Part shown: piece by piece, positions 1 through 9,227 of the stretch | Layout: each line of letters starts with the position of its first letter | Position numbering within the stretch: position 1 is the first letter of the stretch | Assembly: GCA_903932425.1 (NCBI GenBank) | Contig: CAIZGG010000099.1 | Span: forward strand, 1-60,811 | Direction: 5' to 3' | From: an uncultured beta proteobacterium | GTDB taxonomy: Bacteria; Pseudomonadota; Gammaproteobacteria; Burkholderiales; Burkholderiaceae_B | Length of the DNA stretch: 60,811 bases | Made by a program: the position numbers and the translations under genes | Notes under the pieces: generated by a model | What the model saw: only the letters and a program-made list of their open reading frames with translations | Told to the model about the DNA's origin: nothing | Database searches by the model: none

Positions 1-455
1 AAGGTGACGAGCTTCATGCAACCGTGTTGGGTATCGACACTGACAAAGAGCGTATTTCGCTTGGCGTGAAACAGCTTGAGGGTGACCCCTTCAACAACTA
101 CGTAGCAACCTACGACAAAGGCGCTGTTGTACCTGGCACCGTTAAGTCTGTCGAAGCTAAGGGCGCTACCGTGACCCTGTCGCTCGAAGTTGAAGGTTAT
201 CTGCGTGCGTCTGAGATTTCGACAGGCCGCGTAGAAGACGCAACGACTGCGATTAAGGCTGGCGATAACATCGAAGCAATGATTATCAACGTCGATCGCA
301 AGACACGTCAGATTCAGTTGTCGATCAAAGCACGCGATACTGCAGATACTGCAGAATCCATGCAGCGTATTTCTGAATCGAGTGCATCGTCGGGCACAAC
401 CAATTTGGGCGCATTGCTCAAGGCCAAGCTCGATCAGGCTCGCGACACTGAATAA
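1..455 (+). CDS. rpsA: 30S ribosomal protein S1, C-terminal part
   Basis: This is the 3' end of rpsA; the frame is open to the left window edge, so the start is outside. S1 binds mRNA on the small ribosomal subunit and helps load leaderless or structured messages. What remains is the end of one S1 (OB-fold) repeat and a complete last repeat, recognisable by the motif GAVVPGTVKSVEAKGATVTL followed by GYLRASEIS. A polar tail ends in LGALLKAKLDQARDTE, typical of betaproteobacterial S1. The stop is 5 nt before the ihfB start, the usual rpsA-ihfB arrangement in proteobacteria. No anomaly is visible in the part present. Confidence 0.95.
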   Translation, partial: GDELHATVLGIDTDKERISLGVKQLEGDPFNNYVATYDKGAVVPGTVKSVEAKGATVTLSLEVEGYLRASEISTGRVEDATTAIKAGDNIEAMIINVDRKTRQIQLSIKARDTADTAESMQRISESSASSGTTNLGALLKAKLDQARDTE

Positions 456-460
456 TTCCA

Positions 461-784
461 GTGACTAAGTCTGAACTCATCGCTGCGCTGGCGGCCCGCT
501 AAACACAGCTGGCTGCTCGTGACACCGATTATGCTGTTAAAACGGTGCTTGATGCGATGACCGAGGCTTTGGCCGAAGGTCAACGCATCGAAATCCGTGG
601 TTTTGGCAGCTTTTCGTTGTCTGAACGTGCACCACGCGTGGGGCGCAACCCCAAGTCGGGCGAGCAAGTGTTGGTACCTGGTAAACAGGTGCCGCATTTC
701 AAGGCTGGCAAAGAGTTGCGTGAACGTGTCGACTTGAGTGGTAGTGCGGACAGCACCGACCCCTCAGGTGCGACAGGCCATTGA
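461..784 (+). pseudogene. ihfB: Integration host factor beta subunit, interrupted by an in-frame stop at codon 14
   Basis: IHF-beta is the DNA-bending partner of IHF-alpha. Read from GTG 461, the frame gives MTKSELIAALAAR, then TAA at 500-502, then [20 protein letters not shown] and the rest of a normal IHF-beta. The arm motif is [11 protein letters not shown] and the DNA-intercalating loop is [12 protein letters not shown]. The frame is the same on both sides of the stop, so this is a single-base nonsense change (Tyr TAT/TAC would fit) and not a frameshift. Restart at GTG 545 would give 79 residues lacking the N-terminal dimerisation helices. It follows rpsA by 5 nt and is followed by a terminator. 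Either a real lesion or a sequence error; the strong conservation of everything after the stop argues for error or very recent loss. Confidence 0.85.
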
Positions 785-792
785 TTTATTAG

Positions 793-818
793 AAAAACCG
801 CCCAAAGGCGGTTTTTTT
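793..818 (+). terminator. Rho-independent terminator after ihfB
   Basis: A perfect 10-bp stem (AAAAACCGCC / GGCGGTTTTT) with a CAAA loop runs into a T tract. It begins 8 nt after the ihfB stop and closes the rpsA-ihfB unit before lapA. Confidence 0.9.
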
Positions 819-874
819 ATGCGCCGAATCGGTAGGGCGCTTACAATCGACTTTTGCACTCTGGAGCATCAGCC

Positions 875-1192
875 ATGCGCTACCTTGTCTGGGCTTTACG
901 CTTAATTGTTTTTGTTGCGGTCTTAATGTTTGCCCTAAAAAACACCGACCCTGTGGGCGTGACGTTTTATGGCACGTGGGCTGTTCAAAGCGTGCCGCTG
1001 ATCGTGGTCATGCTCTCGACCTTCGTGCTAGGCACAGTGTTTGGGCTGTTGCTGACGGTACCGGGTTCACTCCGTCGTCGTCGCGAGGTAGCACGCTTGA
1101 AAAAAGAACTTGAACGCATACAAGCAGCGGTGAATCCCCCAGGTGCCTCGCAGCTTTCGCCCGACGCTTTGGTGCCCTTGTCGCCGATTTGA
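875..1192 (+). CDS. lapA: Lipopolysaccharide assembly protein LapA domain protein (DUF1049)
   Basis: Small inner-membrane protein of the LapA family, which works with LapB to tune LpxC turnover and so LPS amount. From ATG 875 it is 105 residues: a first membrane helix (LVWALRLIVFVAVLMFAL), the family-like KNTDPVGVTFYG, a second helix (VPLIVVMLSTFVLGTVFGLLL), then a basic juxtamembrane stretch (SLRRRREVARLKKELERI) likely forming a cytoplasmic coiled coil. I chose ATG 875 over an upstream TTG because a ctggag ribosome site sits about 8 nt before it. lapB follows 63 nt downstream, as in most proteobacteria. The family assignment is secure; the role is by family. Confidence 0.88.
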   Translation: MRYLVWALRLIVFVAVLMFALKNTDPVGVTFYGTWAVQSVPLIVVMLSTFVLGTVFGLLLTVPGSLRRRREVARLKKELERIQAAVNPPGASQLSPDALVPLSPI

Positions 1193-1255
1193 CGCGGGTA
1201 GCGTTGTAGTTTCAGTAGACTGAGCGCCTTCATTATTTGATTTTAGGAACACCGC

Positions 1256-2476
1256 GTGGATTTTGAGTCTTGGTGGCTGATTTTTGTGCCGTTGCTGTTT
1301 GCGTTAGGGTGGATGGCTGCGCGCTTTGATATTCGGCAGATTTTGTCCGAGACGCGTAATCTTCCTGATTCGTATTTTCGCGGTTTAAATTTCTTGCTCA
1401 ACGAAGAGCCTGATCGCGCCATTGACGCCTTTGTCGAGGTGGCGAAGCTTGACTCCGAAACAACCGAACTTCACTTTGCCTTAGGAAGCCTCTTTCGCCG
1501 TCGTGGCGAAATGGAGCGCGCCATCCGTGTGCATCAAAGTTTGTTATCGCGTGCAGACTTACCCGTTAGCCAGCGCGAGCACGCACAGCATGAACTGGCG
1601 CAAGACTATCTAAAAGCGGGCATGCTTGATCGTGCCGAAGAAGCTTTTACCGTCCTGAAAGATACTAGCTTTGCGTTGGCGTCTTTGCGTGCGTTGATTC
1701 GTATTTACGAGTCTGAGCACGATTGGGCTCGGGCGATACAAGCCGTCGAAAGCCTAAGAAAACTGGTTGACGAGCCTGTGCCGCAGTTAGTGCATTACTA
1801 CTGTGAGCAGGCTCAGGTTGCCTTGGCGGCAAAACCTCCGTTGGTTGCCCAGGCGCAAGAGGCACTGAAGCAAGCTGAACGTGCCGCCAAGGTGAGCGGT
1901 ACAGAGTCGGGTTCAGCTGCGAGGGTGCGGGTTGCCTTGATTCATGCTTCGATTGCGGGGTCTGCCCAGCAACCGTTGTTGCAGCGTCAGTACTTACAAA
2001 GTGTGCTTGACCAATCCCCAGAGTTTGCAGGCTTGGTTGCAGAGCAGTTGTTGCAAAATTTTTCTCAAACACAAGAAGCCGCTGCGGGCCTGGCCTTGCT
2101 GCTCTCGCATCACGAAAAACATCCATCTCTCGATCTGTTTAATGTGGTGTTTCGTGCGCTGCGCGCCCAGCAAGGTGTGACGGTTGCCTGGGCGTTTGCT
2201 CGCCAGGCCTTGCAAACGCATCCTTCATTGCTTGGGCTCGATCGTTTGCTTGAGGCTGAACTTGCGCATGCTGCGGCAAACGAAACTCAGCTTGAGAGCC
2301 CGATTCCTGGCGCCGATCTGGCCTTGTTGCGTCGCTTGATTAATCAACACAGTCAGCGTCTTGATCGGTATATCTGCCGCAGTTGTGGGTTTCAGGCGCG
2401 ACGCTATTATTGGCAGTGCCCTGGTTGTAATGCGTGGGAGACCTACAAACCACGCCGGATGGAAGAACTTCAATGA
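1256..2476 (+). CDS. lapB: LPS assembly protein LapB, TPR protein with rubredoxin-like zinc ribbon
   Basis: LapB (YciM) is an inner-membrane TPR adaptor that presents LpxC to FtsH and coordinates LPS synthesis. The 406-residue protein starts at GTG 1256, behind an agga site. It has an N-terminal membrane anchor (WWLIFVPLLFALGWMAARFD), a long TPR array (for example HFALGSLFRRRGEMERAIR), and a C-terminal zinc ribbon with Cys374-x2-Cys377 and Cys388-x2-Cys391 (ICRSCGF and CPGCNAW). All elements of the family are present and the length is normal. Its stop overlaps the next start as ATGA, so lapB, hldE1 and hldD are probably translationally coupled; this links LPS quantity control to core heptose supply. 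Confidence 0.95.
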   Translation: MDFESWWLIFVPLLFALGWMAARFDIRQILSETRNLPDSYFRGLNFLLNEEPDRAIDAFVEVAKLDSETTELHFALGSLFRRRGEMERAIRVHQSLLSRADLPVSQREHAQHELAQDYLKAGMLDRAEEAFTVLKDTSFALASLRALIRIYESEHDWARAIQAVESLRKLVDEPVPQLVHYYCEQAQVALAAKPPLVAQAQEALKQAERAAKVSGTESGSAARVRVALIHASIAGSAQQPLLQRQYLQSVLDQSPEFAGLVAEQLLQNFSQTQEAAAGLALLLSHHEKHPSLDLFNVVFRALRAQQGVTVAWAFARQALQTHPSLLGLDRLLEAELAHAAANETQLESPIPGADLALLRRLINQHSQRLDRYICRSCGFQARRYYWQCPGCNAWETYKPRRMEELQ

Positions 2477-3402
2477 ACACATTTCCTAAAGACGCCGTCA
2501 CCCGCGCCCGCGTGTTGGTGGTCGGTGACGTGATGCTTGACCGCTATTGGTTTGGCGAAGTCGAGCGGATTTCACCCGAGGCGCCCGTGCCAGTCGTGCA
2601 TGTGGTGCGCCGCGAAGATCGCTTAGGTGGGGCGGCTAATGTTGCGCGCAATGCCGTGGCCTTGGGTGCGAAAGTCACCTTGGTTGGTGTGGTAGGTGTT
2701 GATGAGGCCGCTCAGCGGGTCAATGAGTTGCTGGCAGAGGCTGGTGTCCGTGCGCATTTGCTTGCGGATGCAGCACATCCCACCACGCTCAAAATGCGCG
2801 TGCTTGGACGTCAGCAGCAATTGCTGCGCATCGATTTCGAAGAAAAGCCCTCGGCGCAATTGCTTGATAGCTTGCAGGAGCAGGTCGCACCTTTGTTTGC
2901 TGAGCACGACGTAGTCGTTTTTTCTGATTACGCCAAAGGCGCGTTGGCGCACGTCGATGCCCTGATTACCTTGGCGCGTATGCAAGGCATTGCGGTCTTG
3001 GTTGATCCCAAAGGTAGCGACTATCAACGCTACCGCGGCGCAACCCTGGTCACGCCTAATCGTGGCGAAATGCAGCAGGCTGTGGGGCACTGGACGAGCG
3101 AGATGGATTTAGCTGAACGCGCGCAAGGTTTGCGCGATCAACTCGAACTCGAGGCCTTGCTTGTCACGCGGTCAGAGCAAGGCATGACACTTTTTACTGC
3201 GAATGGTAGCGATCATGTTGATGCCCAAGCGCACGAAGTATTCGACGTGTCTGGCGCGGGCGATACCGTGCTGGCCACGCTCGCAGTCATGCGAGCGGTG
3301 GGCGTTGACTGGCCAGAAGCGATGCGTTGGGCTAATCGTGCTGGTGGCATCGTAGTGGGTAAACTAGGAACATCTACAGTAACTGCCGGAGAACTTGCAT
3401 GA
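2473..3402 (+). CDS. rfaE1: D-glycero-beta-D-manno-heptose-7-phosphate kinase
   Basis: Phosphorylates D-glycero-D-manno-heptose 7-phosphate at C1 in the ADP-heptose pathway for the LPS inner core. It is the kinase half only (309 residues from ATG 2473), a PfkB/ribokinase fold: N-terminal [30 protein letters not shown], and the C-terminal ATP/anion-hole signature [15 protein letters not shown]. There is no adenylyltransferase domain as in enterobacterial HldE, so the nucleotidyl step (RfaE2) must be encoded elsewhere; split enzymes are usual in betaproteobacteria. The start overlaps the lapB stop (ATGA) and the stop overlaps the hldD start (ATGA). An in-frame start upstream within lapB is less likely. 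Confidence 0.93.
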   Translation: MNTFPKDAVTRARVLVVGDVMLDRYWFGEVERISPEAPVPVVHVVRREDRLGGAANVARNAVALGAKVTLVGVVGVDEAAQRVNELLAEAGVRAHLLADAAHPTTLKMRVLGRQQQLLRIDFEEKPSAQLLDSLQEQVAPLFAEHDVVVFSDYAKGALAHVDALITLARMQGIAVLVDPKGSDYQRYRGATLVTPNRGEMQQAVGHWTSEMDLAERAQGLRDQLELEALLVTRSEQGMTLFTANGSDHVDAQAHEVFDVSGAGDTVLATLAVMRAVGVDWPEAMRWANRAGGIVVGKLGTSTVTAGELA

Positions 3403-4397
3403 TCGTTGTCACAGGCGCGGCCGGCTTTATTGGCAGCAATATCATTCGCGGCTTAAATCGCCGCGGCATCACAAATATCTTGGCGGTCGATGACTTAACG
3501 GATGGCGATAAATTCGTGAATCTGGTGGGTGGTCAAATCAGCGATTACCTGCATAAAGACGAATTTCGTCGCGGCGTGATTGACGGCTTTTTACCTGGTG
3601 TACGCGCAGTGTTTCATCAGGGCGCCTGCTCGGACACAACCGAGCGTAATGGCCATTTTATGATGGACAACAATTATCGCGTCACCCTCGAGCTGTTTGA
3701 GTATTGTCAGACGCATAAAGTCCCGTTGATGTATGCGTCGTCGGCGGCTGTGTATGGTGCAGGCCCACACTACGCCGAGGCACTGACAAACGAAAAACCG
3801 CTGAACGTTTATGGCTATTCAAAGTTTTTGTTTGATCAAGTGTTGCGCGCTCGCATGAGTTCGCTCACTGCGCAGGTTGTAGGGTTGCGTTATTTCAATG
3901 TGTATGGCCCGCAAGAGCAGCACAAAGGTCGCATGGCTTCGGTTGCTTTTCACAACATGAATCAGTTTATAGCCGAGGGGCACGTGCGCTTGTTTGGTGG
4001 CTGGGATGGCTATGCCGATGGCGGCCAATTGCGCGACTTTATCTCGGTACACGACGTGGTTGATGTGAATTTGCATTTTCTGGATCATCCAAAAGTGTCT
4101 GGGATTTTCAATTGCGGTACAGGGCGCGCCCAACCGTTCAATGATGTTGCCAGTACCGTGGTGAACACGATGCGAACTCTGCGCGGGCAAGCGCCTATGT
4201 CACTTGAAGAACTCGTGAGGCACGGTTCGTTGCGCTACGTGACCTTTCCTGACGACTTGAAGGGGCGTTATCAAAGCTATACCCAAGCAGATATCTCGGC
4301 ACTGCGTGCTGCAGGTTACAAAGCTGAGATGCGCGATGTGCAAACGGGCGTGGCTGAGTATGTGCGTGCCTTGCACGCAACCAGCGCTCAGGCCTAA
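3399..4397 (+). CDS. rfaD: ADP-L-glycero-D-manno-heptose 6-epimerase
   Basis: NADP-dependent epimerase making ADP-L-glycero-D-manno-heptose for LPS core. It is 332 residues, an extended short-chain dehydrogenase. The N-terminal dinucleotide motif is [10 protein letters not shown], the HldD-typical [11 protein letters not shown] follows, and the catalytic Tyr/Lys are in [21 protein letters not shown] and the GRMASVAFH substrate region are also present. It is last in the overlapping lapB-rfaE1-rfaD operon. Length and motifs are normal. Confidence 0.96.
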   Translation: MIVVTGAAGFIGSNIIRGLNRRGITNILAVDDLTDGDKFVNLVGGQISDYLHKDEFRRGVIDGFLPGVRAVFHQGACSDTTERNGHFMMDNNYRVTLELFEYCQTHKVPLMYASSAAVYGAGPHYAEALTNEKPLNVYGYSKFLFDQVLRARMSSLTAQVVGLRYFNVYGPQEQHKGRMASVAFHNMNQFIAEGHVRLFGGWDGYADGGQLRDFISVHDVVDVNLHFLDHPKVSGIFNCGTGRAQPFNDVASTVVNTMRTLRGQAPMSLEELVRHGSLRYVTFPDDLKGRYQSYTQADISALRAAGYKAEMRDVQTGVAEYVRALHATSAQA

Positions 4398-4549
4398 ATG
4401 GTGTTTTCGCGCAAGGCGAATTACGGGTGGATATTGTCTTGACGTGTGCTCCTTAAACGGCGCCTAAAACCTCAAGATGGCGTTGCGACAGTGCCGGCTG
4501 CGCATACACGGCAAGGCACTGGTTCGTGTCATCTTTTTGAGAGGCAGCC

Positions 4550-5068
4550 ATGAACCCTTTTCTTGATTCAACTGTTGCCAGGCCTTTACCGGCTGAGCAA
4601 TCCCAAACCCAACACCCAAGGCGGGCGCAGCGTACCCGAGCGAACTGGTCGTTTCCGTTTGCTCATCAGGCCGGTGACCGACTCGCGCGACGTGCCAGCG
4701 TGGCGGCCATGCTGGCCGGAGTTGGGGTCGGGTTGTCGGCCCAGGCGCTTGACCTCAATTCGGCGAGCGCAGAACAACTCAAAGATTTGCGAGGCGTAGG
4801 GCCTCGTACCGCACACATTATTGTGCAAGAGCGCAACCGCGCAGGGCCGTTTGAGTCGCTTGAGGATTTGTCTGATCGAGTGCGCGGGATCGGCCCTAAA
4901 CGGTTGCAGACCTTACAGGCCGCTGGTTTACGGGTGTCGGCGGCAAAAGCGGTTTCTGGCCAGTTGTCGGTAAAAGATCAGAGCGCTGCTTCACAGGCAG
5001 TGCGTGGTCGTATTGCGCCGCCTGCCGGCGTCGCGACACCAACGATCGAGACCACGACGCCTCACTGA
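4550..5068 (+). CDS. ComEA-like helix-hairpin-helix DNA-binding protein
   Basis: A 172-residue protein with one exported-type hydrophobic segment (ASVAAMLAGVGVGLSAQA, about residues 50-67). A ComEA-type tandem helix-hairpin-helix follows: LDLNSASAEQLKDLRGVGPR and LEDLSDRVRGIGPKRL. ComEA proteins bind incoming DNA in the periplasm during transformation; many beta- and gammaproteobacterial homologues have only this domain. Unusual is a 48-residue polar, basic N-terminus before the hydrophobic segment. The start at ATG 4550 has a good gagagg site 5 nt upstream, so the extension looks real. Alternatives are a generic secreted HhH protein with no role in competence. No other competence gene is in the window. 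Confidence 0.75.
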   Translation: MNPFLDSTVARPLPAEQSQTQHPRRAQRTRANWSFPFAHQAGDRLARRASVAAMLAGVGVGLSAQALDLNSASAEQLKDLRGVGPRTAHIIVQERNRAGPFESLEDLSDRVRGIGPKRLQTLQAAGLRVSAAKAVSGQLSVKDQSAASQAVRGRIAPPAGVATPTIETTTPH

Positions 5069-5170
5069 TCCCGCGTGCGAGTTCTGCCTCTGTACCCTGT
5101 TGTGTGTTTGGTATGATCAGCGCTTTGATGCGCCCCTCGTCTTGCGAGGCGAGGGGGTACGGAGGCAGCA

Positions 5171-6088
5171 GTGAAAAAAGCATATCCAAGCGTAGAAAAT
5201 GCCGTCGGCAATACACCACTTGTGCGTCTGCAAAGGCTACCGTCAAAGATTGCGTGTGAGCGGGGCAATATCGTTCTGGGCAAACTTGAGGGTAATAATC
5301 CTGCCGGGTCGGTCAAAGATCGTCCGGCGTTGGCCATGATTTTGGGGGCAGAAGCCCGGGGTGAAATCAAGCCAGGCGACACCTTGATTGAAGCGACAAG
5401 TGGTAATACCGGTATTGCGCTGGCTATGGCTGCTGCCATGCGTGGTTATAAAATGATTTTGATCATGCCAGATAATTTGTCAGTCGAGCGCCGCGCATCG
5501 ATGGCGGCTTACGGGGCTGAACTGATCCTCACCCCCGCCGGTGGTGGCGGTATGGAATTTGCGCGTGATCTGGCGACCAACATGCAAGCACAGGGCCAGG
5601 GTAAGGTGCTTGATCAATTTTCGAATCCGGATAACCCTTTGGCGCATTTCAACACAACAGGCCCAGAACTTTGGGAGCAAACTGGTGGTGAAATTACCCA
5701 CTTCGTAAGCGCGATGGGCACCACCGGAACCATCATGGGTGTTGGGCGGTATCTGAAATTAAAAAATCCGGATATAACTATTGTAGGTGCGCAGCCAGCT
5801 GAGGGCTCGCAGATTGCCGGTATCCGGAAATGGCCTGAGGCATACCTACCTGCGATTTATGATCCAACGTTAGTCGATCAGTTTGAGTCGATCGAGCAAA
5901 AAGACGCCGAAAATATGGCCCGACGACTTGCGGCTGAAGAGGGCATCTGCGCTGGGGTGTCAGCGGCCGGAGCCTTGGTGGCAGCGTTGCGCGTAGCTGA
6001 AACCGCGCGCAATGCCACCATCGCCTTTATCGTTTGCGACCGCGGTGACCGGTACCTGTCGACTGGTTTGTTCGATCCGCAAACTTGA
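5171..6088 (+). CDS. cysM: Cysteine synthase B (O-acetylserine sulfhydrylase B)
   Basis: PLP enzyme making cysteine from O-acetylserine and sulfide or thiosulfate. It is 305 residues from GTG 5171, which has a strong ggaggc site. Visible features are the substrate-entry motif NTPLVRL, the PLP lysine in NPAGSVKDRPA, the Asn loop TSGNTGIALAMA and the phosphate-binding glycines GTTGTIMGVGRYL. The C-terminus ends GDRYLSTGLFDPQT, as in CysM rather than CysK. It stands alone between the comEA-like gene and the convergent mltB. Confidence 0.95.
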   Translation: MKKAYPSVENAVGNTPLVRLQRLPSKIACERGNIVLGKLEGNNPAGSVKDRPALAMILGAEARGEIKPGDTLIEATSGNTGIALAMAAAMRGYKMILIMPDNLSVERRASMAAYGAELILTPAGGGGMEFARDLATNMQAQGQGKVLDQFSNPDNPLAHFNTTGPELWEQTGGEITHFVSAMGTTGTIMGVGRYLKLKNPDITIVGAQPAEGSQIAGIRKWPEAYLPAIYDPTLVDQFESIEQKDAENMARRLAAEEGICAGVSAAGALVAALRVAETARNATIAFIVCDRGDRYLSTGLFDPQT

Positions 6089-6167
6089 TGCAAGGCGAGA
6101 GCCCCCACTTTGCCGAGTGCGAGGTCGTTAATTCGCTAGGCGAGGACACCCACCCTGCCGAGGGAAG

Positions 6168-7331
6168 TCAATTATCGGCCAAGGCACGGGCTAAGTCAGC
6201 GATCGAGGCCGCATAAAAATAACTGCGGTTGTATTGGGTGATCGTAAAGAAGTTTTGAGTGGCCGTGCGCAGTTCAACCGTGCCAGCGCTTTCTTCGGGC
6301 AAATCGATCACACCAAGCGCTGCGCGCATCCAGGGCGCTTGTTTGGCGCCCGGGGCCAGTGTGGCGCCGGCTGCCTGTAACTGAGGCCAGTCAAGGGTAG
6401 GCTTCAAGCCCCCATCGACCATTTTGTCTGCTCCTGCCGGTAGTCTGACCGGAACAAAAATTGGCAAGCCACGCTGCCAGCCATGTTCAACCAAGAAATT
6501 CGCTACCGAAGCAATGGCATCGGCCATATTGGTGCTGAGGTTGATCTCTTGGGCGCCTCGCGCACTCACGGCAAAGCGTTTGATGCTGCCAGGCATGAAT
6601 TGTGGGATGCCGACTGCGCCCGCAAACGACCCTTTTAGGGTTCTGGCGTCAAGGCGGCCGCTTAAGTCCAGCTCGATCAAGTCTGCCAGCTGGCCGCGAA
6701 ACATCTCTGCACGGTCCGGCCTGGAGGCGTCGGGATAATCAAAGCCAAGTGTGGCCAAGGAGTCTAGAACCCGAAAGGTACCTTGGCTCTTGCCGTATAG
6801 GGTTTCGACGCCAATGATCGCTGCAATGATGTTTTGCGGCACGCCATAACGGGCTGTCGCACGGTCAAGCTCGTCCCCGTACTGTTGCATAAACGCCTGT
6901 CCCTGGGCAATACGAATCGGCTCGACCACGCGGCCGCGATAGGTTACCCAACTGCGCGGTGCGCGCGGCTGCCCCGCCGCGACCGGAGCCACAATGCGGG
7001 CAACAGTAGGGTTATAACGGGCCTCTTCTAACAGTTGCAGTACCTTAGGTTCCGGTAGTTTGCGCTGCGCGGCTAATTCAACGCCAAAGCGTTGCATCGT
7101 GGCGCGACGGGCACTCTCGGTTTGGGGGCGAGACGCAGGGTCAAAGCGACCGCTCGAGCTTTCGCCGGTCTTGCCGCCCGAAGTGGTTCCTGAAGTGGCG
7201 CCTGGTCCTGTGCCCGTGTTCGAGCTTGTGTCTGCCGTGGCTGCCTTACCAGACTCAGAGGGAGGCGAAGCGCAACCGCAAAGCAGTGCAGTGAGCACAC
7301 TAAACTGGAGTAGGCGTCTAAGGCAAAGCAT
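6168..7331 (-). CDS. mltB: Lytic murein transglycosylase B, lipoprotein
   Basis: Cleaves the MurNAc-GlcNAc bond of peptidoglycan with formation of 1,6-anhydroMurNAc, acting from the outer membrane. It is 387 residues. The signal peptide LLQFSVLTALLCGCASPP ends in a lipobox-like LCGC (Cys at -2 is atypical). A Ser/Gly/Thr-rich linker of about 40 residues follows, then the GH103 catalytic domain. The catalytic Glu lies in IIGVETLYGKSQG and the substrate cleft has GAVGIPQFMPGSIKRFA. It is convergent with cysM and divergent from etfB. The anhydromuropeptides it releases are substrates for the pathway of NagZ (25520-26614). Confidence 0.93.
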   Translation of the reverse strand: MLCLRRLLQFSVLTALLCGCASPPSESGKAATADTSSNTGTGPGATSGTTSGGKTGESSSGRFDPASRPQTESARRATMQRFGVELAAQRKLPEPKVLQLLEEARYNPTVARIVAPVAAGQPRAPRSWVTYRGRVVEPIRIAQGQAFMQQYGDELDRATARYGVPQNIIAAIIGVETLYGKSQGTFRVLDSLATLGFDYPDASRPDRAEMFRGQLADLIELDLSGRLDARTLKGSFAGAVGIPQFMPGSIKRFAVSARGAQEINLSTNMADAIASVANFLVEHGWQRGLPIFVPVRLPAGADKMVDGGLKPTLDWPQLQAAGATLAPGAKQAPWMRAALGVIDLPEESAGTVELRTATQNFFTITQYNRSYFYAASIADLARALADN

Positions 7332-7464
7332 AAATTTTCCTTGTGAAATCAGCCGATATCATACCGATTGCCTGAGCGCAGGCGCGAGTTCCGGTAGAAT
7401 CAGGGGTTGATTGTCGGGCGTCAGACCCGATTGAGTTGTATTTTTAATATCTGGAGATCGTTGG

Positions 7465-8217
7465 ATGAAAGTGCTTGTTCCTGTAAAGCGCGTCGTAGAC
7501 TACAACGTAAAAGTACGTGTGAAGTCTGATCACACGGGCGTTGACATTGCAAACGTAAAGATGTCGATGAACCCCTTCGATGAGATCGCAGTTGAAGAAG
7601 CGACCCGTCTGAAAGAAAAGGGCGCCGCCACAGAAGTGATCGCCGTATCTTGCGGCGTGGCGCAATGCCAAGAGACCTTGCGCACTGCGATGGCGATTGG
7701 GGCAGATCGTGGCATTTTGGTGCAAACCGATGTCGAGCTTCAGCCTTTGGCCGTTGCTAAGTTGCTTAAAGTCTTGGCCGAAAAAGAACAACCTCAGTTG
7801 ATCATCTTGGGCAAGCAAGCGATTGACGACGACTCTAACCAAACAGGGCAAATGCTCGCCGCATTGCTGGGCTGGTCGCAAGCGACGTTCGCCAGCAAAA
7901 TCGAACTCGGCGAAGGTGTTGCACGCGTGACCCGTGAAGTAGACGGTGGGCTTGAAACAATCGAGCTCAAGCTGCCCGCGATTGTCACGACCGACTTGCG
8001 CCTGAATGAGCCGCGTTATGTGACCTTGCCAAACATCATGAAAGCCAAGAAAAAGCAACTCGACACCGTTACGCCTGAGTCGTTGGGTGTGGATGTTGCG
8101 CCTCGCCTGAAAACCCTGAAGGTGGTTGAGCCTGCAGCGCGTTCGGCGGGTATTAAAGTGCAAGACGTTGCTGCACTGGTTGACAAACTTAAGAACGAAG
8201 CAAAGGTGGTGGTGTAA
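7465..8217 (+). CDS. etfB: Electron transfer flavoprotein, beta subunit
   Basis: Small subunit of ETF, which carries electrons from acyl-CoA dehydrogenases to ETF-quinone oxidoreductase. It is 250 residues, starting [20 protein letters not shown], with the AMP/FAD region [20 protein letters not shown] and the ETF-beta signature near [19 protein letters not shown]. The gene is followed after 2 nt by etfA, and after a terminator by an acyl-CoA dehydrogenase that could be one electron donor. Two further acyl-CoA dehydrogenases at 36624-38830 may use the same ETF. Confidence 0.97.
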   Translation: MKVLVPVKRVVDYNVKVRVKSDHTGVDIANVKMSMNPFDEIAVEEATRLKEKGAATEVIAVSCGVAQCQETLRTAMAIGADRGILVQTDVELQPLAVAKLLKVLAEKEQPQLIILGKQAIDDDSNQTGQMLAALLGWSQATFASKIELGEGVARVTREVDGGLETIELKLPAIVTTDLRLNEPRYVTLPNIMKAKKKQLDTVTPESLGVDVAPRLKTLKVVEPAARSAGIKVQDVAALVDKLKNEAKVVV

Positions 8218-8219
8218 CC

Positions 8220-9146
8220 ATGTCAATACTTGTCATCGCTGAACACGATAATGTTCAATTAAAAGGTGCTACCCATAACGTTGTGGCCGCTGCCGCAAAA
8301 ATTGGTGGCGATATTCATGTGCTCGTGGCCGGCGCAAATGCGCGCGCGGTTGCTGACCATGCTGCAAAAATCACTGGCGTTTCAAAAGTGTTGCTGGCCG
8401 AGTCACCCGCGTTGGCCGACAGTCTTGCCGAAAACGTTGCCCAGCAAGTGTTGGCCTTGGCCAGCGGCTATAGCCATATCCTGTTTGCCGCAACAGCTTC
8501 AGGCAAAAACGTGTCACCACGCGTGGCCGCGTGCCTCGATGTCGCACAAATTTCAGAAATTCAGGCAGTGGATTCGCCCGATACGTTTCAGCGCGCAATC
8601 TACGCTGGTAATGCGATTGCAACTGTGCAGTCTAACGACCCCGTAAAAGTCATTACGGTTCGTACGACTGGCTTTGATGCGGCCCCTGAAGGCGGTAGTG
8701 CTTCGGTCGAAACCATTGCTGCAACCGATTCAGCAGGCTTGTCTACGTTTGTTGGTCGCGAAGTTGCCAAAAACGATCGTCCAGAACTTGCTGGTGCGCG
8801 CGTGGTCGTGTCTGGCGGGCGCGGTATGGGTAGCGCTGAGAACTTTAAAATTCTGGATCCACTGGCTGATAAGCTTGGTGCGGCCATGGGCGCCTCACGC
8901 GCTGCGGTGGATGCAGGCTATGCTCCGAATGACTGGCAGGTTGGTCAAACGGGCAAAATCGTGGCCCCGCAACTGTACGTGGCGATCGGAATTTCTGGCG
9001 CGATCCAGCATTTGGCCGGTATGAAAGATTCAAAGGTCATCGTTGCCATCAATAAAGATACCGAAGCGCCGATTTTTGGTGTTGCCGATTACGGTTTGGT
9101 GGCTGATTTATTTCAGGCCGTTCCTGAACTCGTGACCACTCTGTAA
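8220..9146 (+). CDS. etfA: Electron transfer flavoprotein, alpha subunit
   Basis: Large ETF subunit, binding the redox-active FAD in its C-terminal half. It is 308 residues. The N-terminal domain opens with ILVIAEHDN; the FAD domain contains [17 protein letters not shown], the [20 protein letters not shown] loop and the ending [20 protein letters not shown], all typical of EtfA. The start is 2 nt after the etfB stop, so the two are cotranslated at matched levels. A strong hairpin terminator begins 30 nt after its stop. Confidence 0.97.
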   Translation: MSILVIAEHDNVQLKGATHNVVAAAAKIGGDIHVLVAGANARAVADHAAKITGVSKVLLAESPALADSLAENVAQQVLALASGYSHILFAATASGKNVSPRVAACLDVAQISEIQAVDSPDTFQRAIYAGNAIATVQSNDPVKVITVRTTGFDAAPEGGSASVETIAATDSAGLSTFVGREVAKNDRPELAGARVVVSGGRGMGSAENFKILDPLADKLGAAMGASRAAVDAGYAPNDWQVGQTGKIVAPQLYVAIGISGAIQHLAGMKDSKVIVAINKDTEAPIFGVADYGLVADLFQAVPELVTTL

Positions 9147-9176
9147 GCTTCATTCAAGCATGGCAGAGTATCCTGA

Positions 9177-9205
9177 CCCCGTCCCCGTGACGGGGTTTTT
9201 GTTTT
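9177..9205 (+). terminator. Rho-independent terminator after etfBA
   Basis: A 7-bp GC stem (CCCCGTC / GACGGGG) with a 5-nt loop is followed by TTTTTGTTTT. It lies between etfA and the acyl-CoA dehydrogenase start at 9228, so the dehydrogenase depends on read-through or on its own promoter. Confidence 0.88.
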
Positions 9206-9227
9206 CGTTAGTATTGAGGTTAGCTTC

